Assembly (NCBI GenBank): GCA_963813725.1
Contig: CAWFAI010000013.1
Location: forward strand, 248,001 to 312,000
Origin: VGBV01 sp963813725
GTDB lineage: Bacteria > Actinomycetota > Thermoleophilia > Solirubrobacterales > 70-9
Direction: 5' to 3'
DNA: 64,000 nucleotides
The notes below the pieces were generated by a model. That model was not told the DNA's origin, did no database searches, and saw only the letters and a list, made by a program, of their open reading frames with translations. This document shows positions 62,006-64,000 of the stretch, one piece after another (within the stretch, counting starts at the first letter, position 1; the number at the start of each line of letters is the position of its first letter). The translations under genes were made by a program, and so were the position numbers.

Positions 62006-62339
62006 CTTCCTTCGACTCTATCGGCGCGGGCTCGTCGACCGACTCCAGGATCCCCAGCAGCTCGGTCACCCGGCAGACCAGCAGGCGTTCCTCGTCGACC
62101 TCCACCCAGCTGCCTGCGGAGGCCGGGAAGACGACGTGGTCGCCGGCGCGCACCGGCATCCGCACCCCCGCCGACTCCCACCAGTCGACGCCACTCCCGA
62201 CCGCGAGGACGATGCCGTGCTGGGGAGGCTGCTCCTGGGCCCCCTCGGGCACCACCAGGCCGGATTGCCGCATCCGGTCCGGCTCCAGCTCCTTGATCAC
62301 GACGTGGTCGAACAGCGGCTTCAGCTGATGGCGCGCCAC
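61998..62339 (-). CDS. Co-chaperonin GroES-like protein
   Basis: 113 residues from GTG 62339 (VARHQLKPLFDHVVIKELEPDRMRQSGLVVPEGAQEQPPQHGIVLAVGSG). The Cpn10 fold is clear: LFDHVVIKELEPDRMRQSGLVVPEGAQ holds the mobile loop and GDHVVFPASAGSWVEVDEERLLVCRVTELLGIL the second barrel half. No groEL gene is adjacent, and the upstream extension of the frame (to 63101) is shadow sequence. It may be a stand-alone or divergent co-chaperone. It overlaps the lpd start by eight bases, so the two are coupled. Confidence 0.87.
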   Translation of the reverse strand: MARHQLKPLFDHVVIKELEPDRMRQSGLVVPEGAQEQPPQHGIVLAVGSGVDWWESAGVRMPVRAGDHVVFPASAGSWVEVDEERLLVCRVTELLGILESVDEPAPIESKEDG

Positions 62340-62341
62340 GC

Positions 62342-62953
62342 TCAGCGCTCCCCGGGACCGGCGGGCGGAGTGGGCATCTGGATCCTCGCCATGGCGCGGA
62401 TCATGAAGTAGAACAGGGCAGCGGACCCCGCCAGCAGCAGCAGGGTGCCGAGCGCCTGCGGGATGCTGCCCACGGTCACCAGGCCCAGCGCCGAGCTGAG
62501 CATGAACAGGACCAGCAGCATCTGGAAGCCCAGCACCGCCCAGTAGCGCGCCCTCCACAGCCCCCAGGTCATCAGCCACAGCACAGCGGCGAACACCACC
62601 AGCGGCAGCGGGCTCGGCTGCTCGCCGCCGACCTCGATCGAGGTGACCAGCGCCAGCACGGCCGAGACGGTGAAGATCACGGCCAGGACGGCCGAGACGA
62701 CGGCCGCCACCGTCACGGCGGTGGGCCGCTCCCCCTCGGCCAAGGGCTCCAGCTTCGCCCTCGCCTCGGCGTTGCGCTGCTCGGAGCGCCGGCTCATGCG
62801 CTGCTGAAAGCTCTCGGCCGGCGCCTCGGCGGAGCCGCCGTTTGCCCCGGGTGCCTCCTCCGTGGCAGCGGCGGGCGCGGCGACGTCGGCGGCACCAGCG
62901 GATCGCCGTTTGCGCTTGCGGCGCTGCTCGCGCTTGCGCTCGCGGCTGCCCAT
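62342..62953 (-). CDS. Multi-pass membrane protein with basic N-terminus
   Basis: 203 residues. A very basic N-terminus (GSRERKREQRRKRKRRSAG) and an Ala/Glu linker precede four hydrophobic helices from about residue 80 (VAAVVSAVLAVIFTVSAVLALV, LPLVVFAAVLWLMTWGLW, YWAVLGFQMLLVLFMLSSALGLV, LGTLLLLAGSAALFYFMI). The WGLWRARYWA stretch is typical of small actinobacterial membrane proteins of unknown role. It is close to GroES downstream and thiE upstream (8 bases between it and thiE's end), so it is likely cotranscribed. Confidence 0.72.
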   Translation of the reverse strand: MGSRERKREQRRKRKRRSAGAADVAAPAAATEEAPGANGGSAEAPAESFQQRMSRRSEQRNAEARAKLEPLAEGERPTAVTVAAVVSAVLAVIFTVSAVLALVTSIEVGGEQPSPLPLVVFAAVLWLMTWGLWRARYWAVLGFQMLLVLFMLSSALGLVTVGSIPQALGTLLLLAGSAALFYFMIRAMARIQMPTPPAGPGER

Positions 62954-62961
62954 TCAGTCGC

Positions 62962-63682
62962 TCACCGCCCGAGCGGGGCGGGATCGGCCTTTGCGGCCGC
63001 CTCGAGCGGCTCGGCGAGCGCAGCCGCCGCAGCCGCGGGATCGTCGGCGTCGCGGATGGCGCGCACCACGCAGACCCGCCGCGCTCCCGCGGCCACCACA
63101 TCGGCGACGTTGCCGGCGTCGATGCCGCCGATCGCGAACCAGGGCAGCGTCGCCTCCTGCGCCGCGGCCTCGATCAGCTCGAGCCCGGTGGCCGGCCTCC
63201 CGGCTTTAGTCGGCGTCTCCCAGATGGGGCCCACGCTGATGTAGTCCACGGGCTGGTCGTGGGCCGCCTTGACCTGCTCTGCTGGAATGGGTGGAGAGCC
63301 CGATGATCGCCTCCGGCCCGAGGATCCGGCGCGCCTCGGCGGGCGGGATGTCCTCCTGGCCCACGTGGACCCCGTCGGCGTCGAGCTCGCGGGCCAGATG
63401 GGGGTCATCGTTGACGATGAACAGCGAGCTGTAGGTGTCGGCGACACGCCGGAAGGTTGCCCCCGAGCGGTCGAGCAGGACCCTCGGCTGCTCTCGGTCG
63501 CGCAGCTCCACCATCCCGGAGCCGCCCGCCAGGGCGGCACGAATCAGGGGTTCGGGGCCCTCACCGTGGGGCAGCGCGTCGCAGACGAAGTACAGGCGGG
63601 CCCAGCGCAGGCGCTCGCGGCGGAGCGCGCCGATCGCCTCCGGCGGGCCCAGCCTTGTGGGCTTGCTGGCTTGGTCGTTCAC
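62962..63682 (-). CDS. thiE: Thiamine-phosphate synthase, one frame break
   Basis: GTG 63682 begins NDQASKPTRLGPPEAIGALRRERLRWARLYFVCDALPHGEG. The core GMVELRDREQPRV, FIVNDDPHLARELDADGVHVGQEDIPPAEARRILGPEAIIGLSTH is in one frame. It breaks near 63285, and AEQVKAAHDQPVDYISVGPIWETPTKAGRPATGLELI and FAIGGIDAGNVADVVAAGARRVCVVRAI complete the ThiE fold. The enzyme couples HMP-PP and HET-P into thiamine phosphate. TACGCT lies eight bases before GTG. The facing TPP riboswitch gene is divergent. The restored length is about 240 residues. Confidence 0.88.
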
Positions 63683-63690
63683 CTGAGTGG

Positions 63691-63696
63691 AGCGTA
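63691..63696 (-). promoter_or_regulatory. Putative leaderless -10 box of thiE
   Basis: TACGCT on the minus strand, eight bases before GTG 63682. Confidence 0.4.
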
Positions 63697-63719
63697 CCGT
63701 CGGCCCCCGGCCGCGGCGC

Positions 63720-63881
63720 AGATGACTGATTCCACGACCACGCACGCCTGAGGAGACGCCTGGCGGGCGCATCCCTTCGTCCTCGGGCTCGCCCTTGGCA
63801 CCACCAAGGGCTTCGCCTGTGTCCTTGGGCTGCTTGGCCAGGCGCCCCCTCAGTCACACGGCGCCGTGAAATCAGTCATCT
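63720..63881. repeat. 162-base palindromic element between the divergent thi promoters
   Basis: The ends are 17-base inverted copies with one mismatch (AGATGACTGATTYCACG at 63720-63736 and its complement at 63865-63881). Inward, CTGAGGRGRCGCCTGGC recurs in inverted order at the same offset, and GCCCTTGG arms face each other around the centre near 63800. The whole element can therefore fold into one imperfect stem of about 75 pairs. No ORF fits. Confidence 0.6.
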
Positions 63882-63890
63882 AGAGCGGAG

Positions 63891-63896
63891 TACGAT
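63891..63896 (+). promoter_or_regulatory. -10 box of the riboswitch-controlled thiamine gene
   Basis: TACGAT, six bases before the first paired base of the riboswitch. A TGAAAT -35-like box at 63867-63872 (18-base spacer) falls inside the right arm of the palindromic element. Confidence 0.45.
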
Positions 63897-63901
63897 GGGT
63901 A

Positions 63902-63997
63902 CCGACAAACGGGAGCCCACCCAGGGCTGAGAGGGCGGCTGGTGCGCCGCCGACCGTAGGAACCTGATCCGGGTAATGCCGGCGCAGGGATGGTTGG
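63902..63997 (+). ncRNA. TPP (THI-box) riboswitch
   Basis: The conserved core is present: GGGAGCCC, GGGCTGAGAGG, a variable GC hairpin, then AACCTGATCCGGGTAATGCCGGCGCAGGGA. Helix P1 can form between CCGAC (63902-63906) and GTTGG (63993-63997). It binds thiamine pyrophosphate and shuts off the gene downstream, most often thiC, which lies beyond the right edge. Confidence 0.95.
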
Positions 63998-64000
63998 AGC

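Overview
The window is about 70 % GC, gene-dense and chromosomal. No phage, plasmid, insertion sequence or CRISPR array was seen. The rodA-pbpA-pknB-ddl block, the PASTA-type PknB, the two-operon 2-oxoacid dehydrogenase set and secreted proteins ending in a basic FecR-like domain all point to an actinobacterium. Thermoleophilia/Solirubrobacterales is my best guess, by inference only. Many genes seem to be leaderless: a TANNNT box sits 6-8 bases before the start codon.

Layout. 1-6838: cell-wall growth and signalling (partial rodA/ftsW, pbpA, PASTA kinase, D-Ala-D-Ala ligase, and a second kinase facing back). 6938-9603: purM, undecaprenyl-diphosphatase and DedA. 9671-20569: a surface polysaccharide locus (CapD/FlaA1-type dehydratase, LytR_C protein, FlgD-like protein, O-antigen-ligase-like polymerase, Wzx-like flippase, three glycosyltransferases, initiating sugar-phosphate transferase), interrupted by a small reductase gene. 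20623-28000: two acetyltransferases, a secreted amidase, PQQ-type sugar dehydrogenase, DUF3105 protein, alpha/beta hydrolase and metF. 27736-30635: an ECF sigma factor with a SnoaL tail, a mini-cupin and a DHA2 drug-efflux pump. 30640-32200: a degraded stretch of broken genes. 32294-45162: small stress-type proteins, two tRNA-Ala genes, a diguanylate cyclase, an acidic proline-rich protein, glutamate dehydrogenase, an MFS protein fused to a cAMP-binding domain, D,D-carboxypeptidase, rhomboid protease and secreted wall proteins. 45170-51414: lipA, lipB, a leucine/valine-type dehydrogenase and a branched-chain 2-oxoacid dehydrogenase operon. 51612-56271: an SRPBCC-like gene, DUF3307, an FG-GAP/FecR-like secreted protein and a CHASE2 adenylate cyclase. 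56268-62339: a pyruvate-dehydrogenase-type operon, a DsbA-like isomerase, lipoamide dehydrogenase and GroES. 62342-64000: a membrane protein, thiE, and a TPP riboswitch facing off the right edge.

How the parts work together. lipA/lipB make the lipoyl cofactor for both E2 proteins, lpd recycles it, and thiE with the riboswitch-controlled thiamine gene to the right supplies TPP to both E1 enzymes. The amino-acid dehydrogenase feeds 2-oxoacids to the branched-chain complex. The CHASE2 cyclase and the MFS-cNMP fusion could be the two ends of one cAMP circuit.

Most notable signals: (i) two nearly identical ECF-type promoters, 13 kb apart, in front of the efflux pump beside the sigma gene and in front of a DHFR-like reductase; (ii) a 162-base palindromic element whose 17-base ends lie beside the two divergent thiamine promoters; (iii) recurring leaderless starts, three of them with tiny upstream ORFs overlapping the main start; (iv) single-base frame breaks in more than ten conserved genes, which suggests base-call or assembly error more than true decay.
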